From IMG/VR virus record IMGVR_UViG_3300018416_000013, positions 1 through 64,000 of that record: 64,000 nt of DNA; one strand, 5' to 3'. This stretch comes from a virus. The notes beneath the pieces were generated by a model. It made no database searches, was not told where the DNA came from, and was given only the letters and a program-made list of their open reading frames with translations. Positions 8,385 through 17,169 of this stretch are shown piece by piece (positions within the stretch are counted from its first letter, which is position 1; the number at the start of each line of letters is the position of its first letter). The position numbers were made by a program, and so were the translations under genes.

Positions 8385-9336
8385 GAAGAACTATTATCAA
8401 ATTTTAGGTGTTAATAAAGACGCTTCTCAATCGGAGATTAAAAAAGCGTATAGAAAATTAAGTAAACAATATCATCCAGATGTCAACCCTCAAGGGGAAG
8501 ATAAATTCAAAGAAATTGTTGAAGCTTATGATATTTTAGGTGATGAAGGTAAAAGAAAACAGTATGACAACCCAAATCCTTTTGGTGGTGGTAATCCATT
8601 TGATGCATTCAGTCAAATGTTTAATAGACAACGTAGACCACAAAAACCTAAGGTAAAAGATAGGATAATAAAAGTTACCTTAACTCCTGAACAATCCTTT
8701 AAGGGTCTTAATAAAGAATTAACATATAAATCTAAAGAATCTTGTCAAATGTGTGCCGGAACAGGAGGTAACAAAAATGTATGTACATCATGTTCTGGAA
8801 GAGGAGTACACCAACAGAAAGTTGGTACGGGATTTTTTACTCAAATAGTTGAGACACAATGTCCAAGTTGCCAAGGTAGAGGTCAAATAGTGATTGACCC
8901 ATGTATTAATTGTAATGGAGTAGGTGCAATCGATAAATTTAAAAACATTAGAGTTGATATACCTAAAGGGGTTGACACAGGAGATTTTTTAAGGGTTAAT
9001 GGAAAAGGTGATTTTATAAATGGTATACAAGGAGATTTATTAGTACAAATTAATTTGATAAAAAGTAAGTATGAAAAGGTTGGTAATGATTTGGTATTTC
9101 AACTGATAATTAGTCCTATTGACATGATTACTAACCAAACACTAATAGTCTCACACCCTGACGGGGACTTACAAATTAACTTACCAAAGGAGTTAAGTAC
9201 GGAAAAACCCCTTAGAATAAAATCTAAAGGGTTTGTAACTAAGAGGGGTATTGGTGATTTTTATATCAAAATTTCAGTAATAAATAAACAGATTACTGAA
9301 GATGATAAATCTAAACTTAAAGAATTATTTAAGTAA
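8383..9336 (+). CDS. dnaJ: DnaJ/Hsp40 co-chaperone
   Basis: 317 aa, shorter than the ~375 aa of bacterial DnaJ but with every module: J domain at 3-61 with HPD at 31-33, a short Gly/Phe region ([12 protein letters not shown]) at about 65-76, four CxxCxGxG zinc repeats beginning at Cys121, Cys134, Cys160 and Cys174, and a C-terminal substrate-binding region. It would bring misfolded or assembling proteins to the host DnaK and stimulate its ATPase. Given the giant fibres encoded here, help with fibre or head folding is plausible. It converges with a small minus-strand gene, overlapping by 12 bases. Confidence 0.95.
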   Translation: MKNYYQILGVNKDASQSEIKKAYRKLSKQYHPDVNPQGEDKFKEIVEAYDILGDEGKRKQYDNPNPFGGGNPFDAFSQMFNRQRRPQKPKVKDRIIKVTLTPEQSFKGLNKELTYKSKESCQMCAGTGGNKNVCTSCSGRGVHQQKVGTGFFTQIVETQCPSCQGRGQIVIDPCINCNGVGAIDKFKNIRVDIPKGVDTGDFLRVNGKGDFINGIQGDLLVQINLIKSKYEKVGNDLVFQLIISPIDMITNQTLIVSHPDGDLQINLPKELSTEKPLRIKSKGFVTKRGIGDFYIKISVINKQITEDDKSKLKELFK

Positions 9337-9504
9337 CGTTCCAATAAGTTGAATTAATTTTATAGTCCCGTATATTGATGTACCCAACATGTAGAATGAA
9401 ATTAATACTACAAATTTTTGACTAACATTTAAACCCTTATTACAGGTCTTACACTTTTTGTCTTTTTTTATTTCTTCTCCCTTAACTGTATACTCTTTTG
9501 ACAT
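9325..9504 (-). CDS. Small protein with CxxC motif and one membrane helix
   Basis: 59 aa, read directly from the minus strand. The N-terminal half is charged with a CKTCNKG motif (Cys18, Cys21), followed by a hydrophobic helix ([20 protein letters not shown], about 31-50). It ends 12 bases inside the 3' end of dnaJ. One CxxC alone could bind metal only as a dimer or serve in redox chemistry; neither can be shown. Confidence 0.55.
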   Translation of the reverse strand: MSKEYTVKGEEIKKDKKCKTCNKGLNVSQKFVVLISFYMLGTSIYGTIKLIQLIGTLLK

Positions 9505-9571
9505 AATATTATTTTTAATACGTCTAATTTAAGTAAAAAACATTACTTTGTAAATCAATATATAAATAATA

Positions 9572-9928
9572 TTAGTCTTTAGTTGCCACTAAAAAGTTAA
9601 TATCGGTGATTATCTTAGCTCTTGACTTTAGACCGTTAGAATATGTCACTTCAACATAATCATTATCAAGGTAATGTTTCCACACACCATGTTTTACTCC
9701 ATTCTTAAACTTACCTATAACTAATAAGTTTCCACTTTTGTCATATTGTTTCCATATACCAATATGTTTACCATTTTCATTGTATGTCCCTTCTTCTAAT
9801 ATTATTCCTGTTTCAGATGTTTTTGTATAGACAATATTATTGTCAAAATCTCTAACATATGTTTTTTGTTCTTGAGACAGTACACTTATTGAAAATAACA
9901 TAGACATAATTAATAATAAATTTCTCAT
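9572..9928 (-). CDS. Secreted MORN-repeat protein
   Basis: 118 aa with a cleavable-looking signal peptide (residues 1-18, ending SVLSQ). Residues about 45-95 carry MORN_2-type repeats (EEGTYNENGKHIGIWKQYD, then IGKFKNGVKHGVWKHY), the pattern found in YwqK-like proteins common in Bacteroidota. Export to the periplasm or outer surface is predicted. The role in a phage is unknown; an envelope-modifying or superinfection-related protein is possible. Confidence 0.75.
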   Translation of the reverse strand: MRNLLLIMSMLFSISVLSQEQKTYVRDFDNNIVYTKTSETGIILEEGTYNENGKHIGIWKQYDKSGNLLVIGKFKNGVKHGVWKHYLDNDYVEVTYSNGLKSRAKIITDINFLVATKD

Positions 9929-10008
9929 AATTATTGTTATTTAGATTAGGTTTATTTTATACCACTTCAGTGATAAAATATGTTACTCATTTTAATATTT
10001 CAATAACT

Positions 10009-10030
10009 GTTTGGTAACAGTTTGGTAACA
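10009..10030. repeat. Tandem 11-base repeat
   Basis: GTTTGGTAACA occurs twice back to back, followed after 3 bases by the related AGTTAACAA. It lies in the 194-base gap between the MORN gene and the small membrane gene at 10123. A protein-binding site is possible. Confidence 0.4.
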
Positions 10031-10101
10031 TTTAGTTAACAATAAATATAGTTAAAATTGATAATATGTCTATAAAATCATTCATTTTAAACTCCTTTGT
10101 A

Positions 10102-10109
10102 TATTTATA
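10102..10109 (+). promoter_or_regulatory. TATTTATA motif (candidate phage promoter)
   Basis: TATATTTATAATAAAAA, nearly identical over 17 bases to the copy before 4910; the core ends 13 bases before the ATG at 10123. Confidence 0.55.
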
Positions 10110-10122
10110 ATAAAAAAATATT

Positions 10123-10335
10123 ATGAAAAAAATTTTAGATTTTATTAAAAATGTTTACAATTTAGTTAAGAATTGGATTGTTGGAAACGGTATCGAAGGT
10201 GTAGTTGGGCTAATTGCAGGTTTATTACTATGGTCATTCGGTTATAAGATTTATGCAGGTTTCGCATTTGGTGTATTTGCAACCAGAAATTGGGAACTAC
10301 TTAAATCTTGGGTAATTAAGAAGATTGGTAAATAA
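10123..10335 (+). CDS. Small membrane protein, holin-like size
   Basis: 70 aa: an amphipathic basic N terminus (MKKILDFIKNVYNLVKNW), a Gly-rich hydrophobic segment at about 26-54 that could form one or two short helices, and a basic end (WVIKKIGK). It is a single-gene transcription unit, with a strong TATTTATA motif before it and an intrinsic terminator directly after. This isolation and the topology suit a holin or a small virion membrane protein; neither is proven. Confidence 0.7.
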   Translation: MKKILDFIKNVYNLVKNWIVGNGIEGVVGLIAGLLLWSFGYKIYAGFAFGVFATRNWELLKSWVIKKIGK

Positions 10336-10343
10336 GAAATAAA

Positions 10344-10369
10344 AAACCTCACTTCGGTGGGGTTTTTTT
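10344..10369 (+). terminator. Intrinsic terminator with UUCG loop
   Basis: CCTCAC-TTCG-GTGGGG stem-loop (one G-T pair) flanked by A and T runs, right after the small membrane gene. Confidence 0.85.
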
Positions 10370-10379
10370 ATGGTTTACA

Positions 10380-10410
10380 TTTGCTTTTTGAATATTTTTT
10401 ACTATGTTTG
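10380..10410 (+). promoter_or_regulatory. Host-type (Bacteroidota) promoter
   Basis: TTTG at 10380-10383, 19-base spacer, TATGTTTG at 10403-10410: an exact match to the TTTG/TAnnTTTG consensus, 16 bases before the methylase gene. Confidence 0.8.
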
Positions 10411-10425
10411 TAAAAAAGAAAAATT

Positions 10426-11343
10426 ATGTTATCATATATCGGAGGTAAAAGTAGAATAGGTAAATGGATAGTAGAGTACTATCCAACAGACATGGAGGTC
10501 TATTTAGAAACATTTGGAGGAATGTTTTGGTGTTTTTATAATATGGACTTAGATTTATATCCTAATCTTAAGAAAGTGGTTTATAATGATTTTAATCCAC
10601 TAAACTATAATTTGTTTCTTTGTATTCAGAATCCAACAGAATTACTTAAAGCTGTTGAAAATATACCTTGTCAACAAAAAGGGGTTTATCCAACGCCACC
10701 AATGTATAAAGATTTATTTAATGAGTTTCAGAAAGAAATATTTGCAGACTCGTATACTACAATCAAAAAACCTAATTATGAATTGGCCGCTAAATATGCT
10801 TATGTTCTAACTCAAGTTTTTAGTGGTAGTAAACCTGAAACATCAAGTTTCATTGACCTTAAAGGGAAGTATAAATCAAAATACTTAACATTTAGAGATA
10901 AATTAAAGAATGATAAGTGGGTTAAAAAATTCTTAGCGGTCACTCACGTTGAGAATATGGATTTTGATGACGTAATTGAAAAATATGATTCACCAACAAC
11001 GTATATATATTTAGACCCACCGTATTGGAAAACTGAAAATTATTATTCTAATCATGATTTTGACCGAAATGACCATGAAAGACTTGCCAACACCTTGCAA
11101 AATGTAAAAGGTAAATTTTCATTATCTTACTACGACTTTGACCTTTTACATACTTGGTTTCCTAAAACTAAATTCGCTTGGGCGGAAAAAGATTTTGCTA
11201 AAGCTGCTGCGGCATCTAAAGGTAAAAAACAAAATAAAGGTACTGAGTTATTGATTATGAATTATACTATAAAAGGTATAACATCGTTTGAAGTTAAAAC
11301 AGAAAATGAAATCAATAGAGGTCAACTTTCTTTAGACCTATAA
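10426..11343 (+). CDS. D12-class N6-adenine DNA methyltransferase (Dam-like)
   Basis: 305 aa. The N-terminal SYIGGKSRIGKWI and the following FGG motif form the SAM-binding site, and DPPYW at 197-201 is the catalytic motif of N6-adenine methylases; an ETFGG and a YNDFN segment also fit the D12 family. It would methylate adenine in a short site such as GATC, protecting phage DNA from restriction or timing replication. No partner restriction enzyme is nearby. It is transcribed from its own host-type promoter, which suggests early expression. Confidence 0.9.
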   Translation: MLSYIGGKSRIGKWIVEYYPTDMEVYLETFGGMFWCFYNMDLDLYPNLKKVVYNDFNPLNYNLFLCIQNPTELLKAVENIPCQQKGVYPTPPMYKDLFNEFQKEIFADSYTTIKKPNYELAAKYAYVLTQVFSGSKPETSSFIDLKGKYKSKYLTFRDKLKNDKWVKKFLAVTHVENMDFDDVIEKYDSPTTYIYLDPPYWKTENYYSNHDFDRNDHERLANTLQNVKGKFSLSYYDFDLLHTWFPKTKFAWAEKDFAKAAAASKGKKQNKGTELLIMNYTIKGITSFEVKTENEINRGQLSLDL

Positions 11344-11396
11344 TTACATACACTTCTTATACAATATAAAAAATAGAATATTTTTAATTTATAACA

Positions 11397-11404
11397 TATT
11401 TATA
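11397..11404 (+). promoter_or_regulatory. TATTTATA motif (candidate phage promoter)
   Basis: The motif overlaps the first possible ATG (11404) of the next reading frame, which argues that the ATG 18 bases later is the real start. Confidence 0.5.
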
Positions 11405-11421
11405 TGAAAACGAATAGAGAT

Positions 11422-12750
11422 ATGAAGTTTAATAAAATCATTAAAAGTATTATAGTAGAACAGGGTCGTTATGAGATTCTGAAAAAAACCTATACTCAAC
11501 CTAAAAAAAAAGGTGAGAAGGTTAAGCCCGCAAAAATGTCACTTGAACAACTTAACAAAATAGTTTTAGCTGACCCAACCACTCGAAGAGACGGTGAAAA
11601 TATTAAAAAGGCAGGAAAATACGTAAATTGGATTATAAAACAATTTTTACAGATTGAACCAAAAATAGAGTCTCAATATGGTTCGCCTCAATTCAAAAAA
11701 GATTTAAAGGAGAAAACTGATTTGTTTTTTGAGGATTTGTATAAAACTACTGAAGATTTAACTAAATTTGATAGATTTAAAGGCCAACTAGATAGTGAAT
11801 TAAGAGATATAAACAAATTAACTATTGATACTTTATTTAATTCAGTTAAAGACTTTAGTTTAGAAAAAGCCACGACTACTAAAGCTGAAAGAAAAAAGAT
11901 GGATGTACATCCAGGGGCTGAACAAGTCTATAGCGGTTCTAAATATGATGTTTATATGATTGAAGACCAAGGAGACCTTGGTAAAGAAGCCGCATGTTTC
12001 TATGGGGGACAAAATAAAGAAACACGTTGGTGTACATCAGCACCTGGTCTCTCATATTTTAACACTTACATTAAGCAAGGTCCTTTATACGTATTAATTG
12101 ATAAGACTGACACCGAAGTAGGTGATGTGTCAGGATTACCAAAACATAGATATCAATTCCATTTCCCAAGTAATCAGTTTATGGATATTAATGATAGACA
12201 AATTAATCTAGTGGAATTTTTACTTGGAGAAGAGGAAGGGTTAAGAGAGTTCTTTAAACCTGAATTTATGAAGGGACTATCTAGTGCGGACGGAACAGAG
12301 GTTACGGTTGAATACCCAAGAGATGCCGCTTCAAAGTTTATTGCCTTATATGGGTTTGATAAATTCTTTGAAGATTTACCTAATAATTTAGGTAGGTTAG
12401 ATTTTATTAAAGGAAGTTCAGGTAGGTATGGTCAACAAGATAATAAAGACCTTAACATAAAAATACCAGAAAGTATTGGTAGATTCAAAAATATGTACGC
12501 ATTACACCTTGACGGTATATTAGATGAGTTACCTTCAAGTATATCAAACTTAGAAGACTTAATGTTTTTATCACTTCCTAATAATAAAAACCTTAAATCA
12601 TTACCTAAAGAAATGGCGGAAAAGAATGGTGATGATTACAAAATGAAAAATTTAGCAGTTATAACTCTGGCAGGAACTAACCCTAATATAGAAATTCCTG
12701 AAGAGGTTCAAAAAATGATTGACGAAAAAGGTATCAAAGTTTTTAAGTAA
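11422..12750 (+). CDS. WCTA-domain protein with C-terminal leucine-rich repeats
   Basis: 442 aa from the ATG at 11422; an ATG at 11404 in the same frame is rejected because it lies in the promoter-like motif. The N terminus (MKFNKIIKSIIVEQ) ends in a VxE site like those of candidate virion-targeted proteins. Around residues 190-220 is the domain shared with the products at 34519 and 36132: ACFYGG...TRWCTS...FNTY...GPLYVLIDK. Residues about 340-420 hold two or three leucine-rich repeats (IPESIGRFKNMYALHLDGIL, LPSSISNLEDLMFLSLPNN). Function unknown; possibly an internal virion protein delivered to the host. Confidence 0.75.
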   Translation: MKFNKIIKSIIVEQGRYEILKKTYTQPKKKGEKVKPAKMSLEQLNKIVLADPTTRRDGENIKKAGKYVNWIIKQFLQIEPKIESQYGSPQFKKDLKEKTDLFFEDLYKTTEDLTKFDRFKGQLDSELRDINKLTIDTLFNSVKDFSLEKATTTKAERKKMDVHPGAEQVYSGSKYDVYMIEDQGDLGKEAACFYGGQNKETRWCTSAPGLSYFNTYIKQGPLYVLIDKTDTEVGDVSGLPKHRYQFHFPSNQFMDINDRQINLVEFLLGEEEGLREFFKPEFMKGLSSADGTEVTVEYPRDAASKFIALYGFDKFFEDLPNNLGRLDFIKGSSGRYGQQDNKDLNIKIPESIGRFKNMYALHLDGILDELPSSISNLEDLMFLSLPNNKNLKSLPKEMAEKNGDDYKMKNLAVITLAGTNPNIEIPEEVQKMIDEKGIKVFK

Positions 12751-12800
12751 ATCATTGAAATTCTGTTATATTTCATTTAGTTTTATTTAAAATTACTATT

Positions 12801-13088
12801 ATGTCAAACATAGATGTTGAAATATATTTCTCACAATTCAAAACTTTTTTTGTTGAAAACCCTAAAGAATTAAGAAAATTAATAGGGAGAGCTTCTGACG
12901 AAGAGTTTTTTAATGAAGTTTATCTTGAGATAAATAATAATCACGAAAGAGGTGAGGAAGTAGTATTAACACAAAAACAAATAATAGAAATAGTTCTAAA
13001 AATTAATAAATCAAAACCTAAAGACATTAATGATACTGTAGATAGTATTTTCCAAAAAACTGATTTTGGTTTGATTTGTTTGAATTGA
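12801..13088 (+). CDS. Small helical hypothetical protein
   Basis: 95 aa, predicted mainly helical: IYFSQFKTFFVENPKELRKL, then a DEEFFNEVYLEINNNHERG segment and an LTQKQIIEIVLKIN helix. No cysteine, signal peptide or membrane segment. It stands alone between the WCTA-domain gene and the collagen glycosyltransferase. Not recognised. Confidence 0.65.
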   Translation: MSNIDVEIYFSQFKTFFVENPKELRKLIGRASDEEFFNEVYLEINNNHERGEEVVLTQKQIIEIVLKINKSKPKDINDTVDSIFQKTDFGLICLN

Positions 13089-13165
13089 TATCTTATCCAT
13101 ACCCTTTATTTATTTTTCTAATTATTTATTTTGAATATATAATAAACTAATAATTTATATGATAA

Positions 13166-14599
13166 ATGTACTGTAGAGATAATAGTTATAGTGATGGTAT
13201 CGACAGATTTATAGTTATTACTGTCGCTACAGAAAATAACAAAGAATTAGACCGATTTAGAGAATCGTGTCATATTAATAATATACCCTACAAGATTATT
13301 GGTTTAGGTCAAGAATGGACAGGAGGTGAGGCTAAAGATGGGGTATTGTTACAACCTGGAGGAGCACAAAAAATAAATCTTCTTAAGAAAGAATTAGAGG
13401 ATTATCCTAATTTATCTAATCACATAATTTTATTTACAGATTCATATGATGTAATAATTAATTCAACACCAAGTGAAATAGTTAGTAAATTTAGGACTAT
13501 GAAATCACCCGTAGTATTTTCAGCTGAAAAAACTTGTTGGCCGAAAAAAGATTTACAAAATAAGTACCCACCATCAACTACGGAGTATAAATTTTTAAAT
13601 TCAGGAGGATTTATTGGTTACGGAGACCACATAATTAAAATTGTAAATAAAATTGATGTAAGCAATGATTACGATGACCAACTATATTACACTGAAAGAT
13701 ACTTTGAGTCTTTAGCTGAAGATAAGAATATCATTTTAGATAATAATCAAAATATATTTCAAACCCTTAATGAATCCTTAGATGATGTTTTGGTGAAGGA
13801 CGGTAAAGTTTTTAACAGAATAACAAATACGTATCCTTTAATAATTCATGGAAATGGTGGTTCGTCAATAAAAAATGTCCTAAATGATTATTACCGCAGG
13901 TTATTTGATAAAGATGTTACAACTATAAATTATTTTAAGAAGGAAGATGACTTGGAGGATTTTGAGGATAATGTTAATATAGGATTATTTCTTGATGAGG
14001 AAGTCCCTAACATTAATCAAACTTTCGACCACATTAGATTTTTAAAATACCCTAAAGATAAAATATCCCTCACAATATATTATTCTGATAACACACACAA
14101 GTATGATATTGATTTGTTTGAGAAAAAATATTCACATATTTTTAAAGAGTTTTATGTAAAATTTAATGACGATGGTAAAATAAAGTCACGAAAAGACTTT
14201 TTGATTAATTCTTATGGTCTGTCTGATTATACAGTTTTAATGGAATCAAATCACATTTTTAGAAATAATAAATCTTTAGGGTTGATTATCAAAGAGTGTG
14301 AAGGTATAATAACTCCTATGATTCATAAAGAAGGTAGTGATTGGGTTAATTTTGATTGTGAAAAGACTAAAAAGGATTCTTACAGGACTTATGAAACTAA
14401 AGGAATATGGGAGGTAAATTATCTTTACGGTATACACGTCATAAAAAATGATTTAATTCCTTACTGTGTAAATTCTTTATATATTAATTACGATAACTAT
14501 ACAGACCCTAATTGGGACATTATGTTGTGTGATAATTTAAAAAGTAGAGGGGAAACTCTACAAATTTCAAATACAAACTATTACGGAGGAATTATATAA
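13166..14599 (+). CDS. PLOD-like collagen glycosyltransferase (GT domain plus accessory domain)
   Basis: 477 aa. It follows the animal procollagen lysyl hydroxylase/glycosyltransferase (PLOD) enzymes through their first two domains. GT domain (about 8-250): VITVATENN, a GLGQEWTGG segment, PGGAQKINLLK with the donor-binding Lys, ILFTDSYDV at about 88-96 (Mn-binding DxxD), VVFSAEKTCWP, FLNSGGFIGYG near 142-152, DDQLYY, IFQ, and IIHGNGG with the metal-binding His near 226. The accessory Rossmann domain (about 268-477) also aligns (VNIGLFLDEEVP, then YPKDKISLTIYYSDN, IITPMIH and GIWEVNYLYGIHVI). The C-terminal hydroxylase domain of PLOD is absent; a separate oxygenase gene at 61686-62327 matches it. 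Expected role: adding Gal or Glc to hydroxylysine of the phage collagens 6 kb downstream. Confidence 0.85.
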   Translation: MYCRDNSYSDGIDRFIVITVATENNKELDRFRESCHINNIPYKIIGLGQEWTGGEAKDGVLLQPGGAQKINLLKKELEDYPNLSNHIILFTDSYDVIINSTPSEIVSKFRTMKSPVVFSAEKTCWPKKDLQNKYPPSTTEYKFLNSGGFIGYGDHIIKIVNKIDVSNDYDDQLYYTERYFESLAEDKNIILDNNQNIFQTLNESLDDVLVKDGKVFNRITNTYPLIIHGNGGSSIKNVLNDYYRRLFDKDVTTINYFKKEDDLEDFEDNVNIGLFLDEEVPNINQTFDHIRFLKYPKDKISLTIYYSDNTHKYDIDLFEKKYSHIFKEFYVKFNDDGKIKSRKDFLINSYGLSDYTVLMESNHIFRNNKSLGLIIKECEGIITPMIHKEGSDWVNFDCEKTKKDSYRTYETKGIWEVNYLYGIHVIKNDLIPYCVNSLYINYDNYTDPNWDIMLCDNLKSRGETLQISNTNYYGGII

Positions 14600-14628
14600 T
14601 TCTTCTTTTTTTATTAATTATTTTTTAC

Positions 14629-14636
14629 TATTTTTG
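14629..14636 (+). promoter_or_regulatory. TAnnTTTG element before PcfJ-like gene
   Basis: TATTTTTG ends 5 bases before the ATG at 14642; no clear TTTG lies 19-20 bases upstream, so this is a weak host-type promoter candidate. Confidence 0.35.
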
Positions 14637-14641
14637 TGTTT

Positions 14642-16288
14642 ATGGATAAACGTGAAAATTTACATTACAAAAAAGTTATAGACTCTTATAGTATTGATTA
14701 CTTTAGAGGTTATAACCGTATTAATGATAGATTTGAAACATATTCTGTACCTAAGTATGGTCATTGGGCTCATATTGATAAAAAGAGTGTCGATGAAAAA
14801 GAGTTTAAGGATAATTACGCTAATCAACAAGTTGCAGTTGAAAGTACAAAATACATAATAGTAATTGAAGAGTTTAGTAATAAAATTTCATTAAAATTAT
14901 ATTCAACATTCCGAGCTCGTTCAGTAGGTGCAAAGTTTTTTAGAGTTAGAAAGGAATTATTATTTGTTACATACAATTTAAAGTTTAATAATTTTTATAC
15001 TGGTATTGTAAACAAAAAAAATAAAAAATTAATTAATAAGAGAGTTCGCGTTAATGATTTTTATAATCATCCTTTTAGTCGTATTGGTTTAGAAATAAGA
15101 AAAGTACTAAGAGACAGTTCACTAAAAAATGGTGGTAATATAGATGTTATACCTAATATGACAAAGATAAATGATTTATCGGATAACATCATGAATATAT
15201 TTTTAAACGCTATAATGGAAAAATGTGAAGTTAAATGTGATATTAGGAGTAAAGACCACGAGGAAAGGTTTTTTCAACTATTTTTAGAATGTAATAAATT
15301 TAAGTATCCTAATAATTACAAAGAATACTCAAAATTACGTATACCTAAAAAACTACTTAAAAAACAAATTAATTTAGTTTCATCATTTATGTCTACTAAT
15401 TCTTTATATGGAAAAAAAGTACGAAAGTTTTTAAATAGTGGTGATAATATAGATTTTAATAAGTTAGTTAATCTCTATCGGTTGTTAGGAGTAGATTATT
15501 TTAACCTCTTAAATGATAGTGTATTTTCAAAAAACGATTTACAATACTATGATTCTTTTAAAGTTAACGAATTAGATTTTAGTTTAAATTTATCAAACAC
15601 AATGAAAACGAGGATAGTGAACGTGATAAATCAAGGACTTAGACTTAATTTACTTACAGACCATTTAAGGATGGTTAGTGACTTGAGAGAAAAACATAAT
15701 TATATATTTAAATGTCATTTTAAAAATATAGATGAATTTAGTAATGAACATTATGATTTATCAGAGTTATTACAGTCTTATAATACAGGGGTAATTAACA
15801 GAAATTATGGTGATGAGGTTAATTCATGTATCGAAAATACGATAAGTGATTTAGTTGGTATTGAGTATTATCCAAAAGTATTAACTAATACTAAAGAGTA
15901 TAATGAAGAATCACAAATTCAAAAAAATTGTGTAAGAACTTACTCCGAAAAATCAAATAATATTATAATATCACTTAGATGTGGTAATATTAATAGTAAT
16001 AATCGTGCAACTATTGAATATCGTTTTACTAAAAACAATATAGAAAGAGTACAATCTTTAGGAGGTAAAAACCATCAATTAAGTAATATGTGGAAAGTAC
16101 CTTTAGATATTTTAGATGAGAGAGTTAAAACCTTATATAAAAATAAAATATTAAATCCTCCTCATTTGTTTAAAGAATACAAAAGTGGTTTAGTAATTGA
16201 AAGACGCGCAGTATTAGATGGTGATTATGTAGTATGGGATAACATCGATGATTTACAAGAAAATGAAATTATGGATTTACCATTTTAA
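14642..16288 (+). CDS. PcfJ-like protein
   Basis: 548 aa from the ATG at 14642 (a GTG two codons earlier is less likely). The C-terminal third has the PcfJ-type block at about 425-475: QKNCVRTYSEKSNNIIISLR, followed by ATIEYRFTKNNIERVQSLGG and NHQLSNMW. PcfJ-like proteins occur on conjugative elements and phages; their biochemical function is not established. The N-terminal two thirds are basic and Asn-rich. The Cys-containing block resembles, in position and rhythm, the CYYG-GTxWCTA block of three other proteins here, so a distant relationship is possible. Confidence 0.7.
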   Translation: MDKRENLHYKKVIDSYSIDYFRGYNRINDRFETYSVPKYGHWAHIDKKSVDEKEFKDNYANQQVAVESTKYIIVIEEFSNKISLKLYSTFRARSVGAKFFRVRKELLFVTYNLKFNNFYTGIVNKKNKKLINKRVRVNDFYNHPFSRIGLEIRKVLRDSSLKNGGNIDVIPNMTKINDLSDNIMNIFLNAIMEKCEVKCDIRSKDHEERFFQLFLECNKFKYPNNYKEYSKLRIPKKLLKKQINLVSSFMSTNSLYGKKVRKFLNSGDNIDFNKLVNLYRLLGVDYFNLLNDSVFSKNDLQYYDSFKVNELDFSLNLSNTMKTRIVNVINQGLRLNLLTDHLRMVSDLREKHNYIFKCHFKNIDEFSNEHYDLSELLQSYNTGVINRNYGDEVNSCIENTISDLVGIEYYPKVLTNTKEYNEESQIQKNCVRTYSEKSNNIIISLRCGNINSNNRATIEYRFTKNNIERVQSLGGKNHQLSNMWKVPLDILDERVKTLYKNKILNPPHLFKEYKSGLVIERRAVLDGDYVVWDNIDDLQENEIMDLPF

Positions 16289-16292
16289 CTTA

Positions 16293-16323
16293 TTGACATA
16301 ATAAAAATATTATACTATGTTTA
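16293..16323 (+). promoter_or_regulatory. Host-type promoter before the glutamine synthetase operon
   Basis: TTG at 16293-16295, 20-base spacer, TATGTTTA at 16316-16323 (one mismatch to TAnnTTTG). It lies upstream of six closely spaced genes ending with glutaredoxin. Confidence 0.65.
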
Positions 16324-16360
16324 CTACAAAATAAATTCTATAATTAAATACTAAAAAAAA

Positions 16361-16558
16361 ATGTCAAAATTAAGAAGAAGAGTAATATACACAGATATTA
16401 GATGGGAAGAAACAGAACCACTAACTGAAGAGCAAATTAAAAAATGGAAATCAGACGATGAAGAACTCCAAGAGGAAGTTATGGATGAGGTAGAGTTTGA
16501 TTTAGTTAACGATAAGGCCTTAGAAGATTCTGATTGGCCCGAATTAATAGAAGAATAA
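16361..16558 (+). CDS. Small very acidic protein
   Basis: 65 aa; a basic start (MSKLRRRVIYTDIRW) leads into an almost entirely acidic chain (DDEELQEEVMDEVEFDL). First gene of the operon that carries glutamine synthetase and two redox proteins. Such short acidic proteins in phages often bind or inhibit host enzymes or mimic DNA, but nothing specific can be stated. Confidence 0.7.
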   Translation: MSKLRRRVIYTDIRWEETEPLTEEQIKKWKSDDEELQEEVMDEVEFDLVNDKALEDSDWPELIEE

Positions 16559-16568
16559 AAATAAAGAT

Positions 16569-17168
16569 ATGGCAAATAATTTAAAAAGTTTCGTTAAAGT
16601 TAATGCTAACGAAAAAACGGTAAAATTTATTGATTCTTTAATCGATAAAATTAATGATAATGACAATGATAGTTCTATAACTGCATTCGCAAAGGCATTC
16701 TACAACAATGTAGAGTTAGGTGAAAGTGGAGGTGTGATGAATTCGTGGTCGTTGGATAATCTTGGTTCTAAATGGACCACTTTGTACGATGTTCAAGATG
16801 AGGCTGAGTTCTCAATAGAATCTGCTTGGTATCCACCAAAAGAATTTTTTATACATCTATATAACTTATGTGTAGAATTAGATGAAAATGTTGAAATTGA
16901 AGTTACTTACGAAGATGAAACATATAGTCCAATTGGTGCGATTTTAATTAAGAAAGATAATGAAGGAACTCCTTGTATGTGGGTCGAAGAAGATGATGAT
17001 ATTGAGAATCCACTTGAGGATATGGATTGGGACGATGAGGAATATGATACAAAATCTGAGGAGTTTTATGATAGTATTTATGAGAATCAACAATCACTAT
17101 TGGCGTTATGTCATGAATTAGTATTAACAGATGGGGAACCAATATTAGAAAAAGAAGAAGTAGAATAA
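16569..17168 (+). CDS. Api92/DUF1281-like protein
   Basis: 199 aa. The centre (NSWSLDNLGSKWTTLYDVQ, then a FSIESAWYPPKEFFIHLYNL segment) recalls the ferredoxin-like domain of Api92/DUF1281 proteins, which have a W-G-T-K-W site followed by a TAW-PP motif. The rest is strongly acidic (DDDIENPLEDMDWDDEEYD at about 141-159). The function of the family is unknown; members are found in phages and plasmids. It lies one base before glutamine synthetase. Confidence 0.6.
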   Translation: MANNLKSFVKVNANEKTVKFIDSLIDKINDNDNDSSITAFAKAFYNNVELGESGGVMNSWSLDNLGSKWTTLYDVQDEAEFSIESAWYPPKEFFIHLYNLCVELDENVEIEVTYEDETYSPIGAILIKKDNEGTPCMWVEEDDDIENPLEDMDWDDEEYDTKSEEFYDSIYENQQSLLALCHELVLTDGEPILEKEEVE

Positions 17169-17169
17169 T

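Noticed and set aside
11404-11421. Earlier start for the WCTA/LRR gene
   Set aside because: The ATG at 11404 overlaps the TATTTATA motif; starting at 11422 restores the usual spacing and the N-terminal pattern shared with other proteins.
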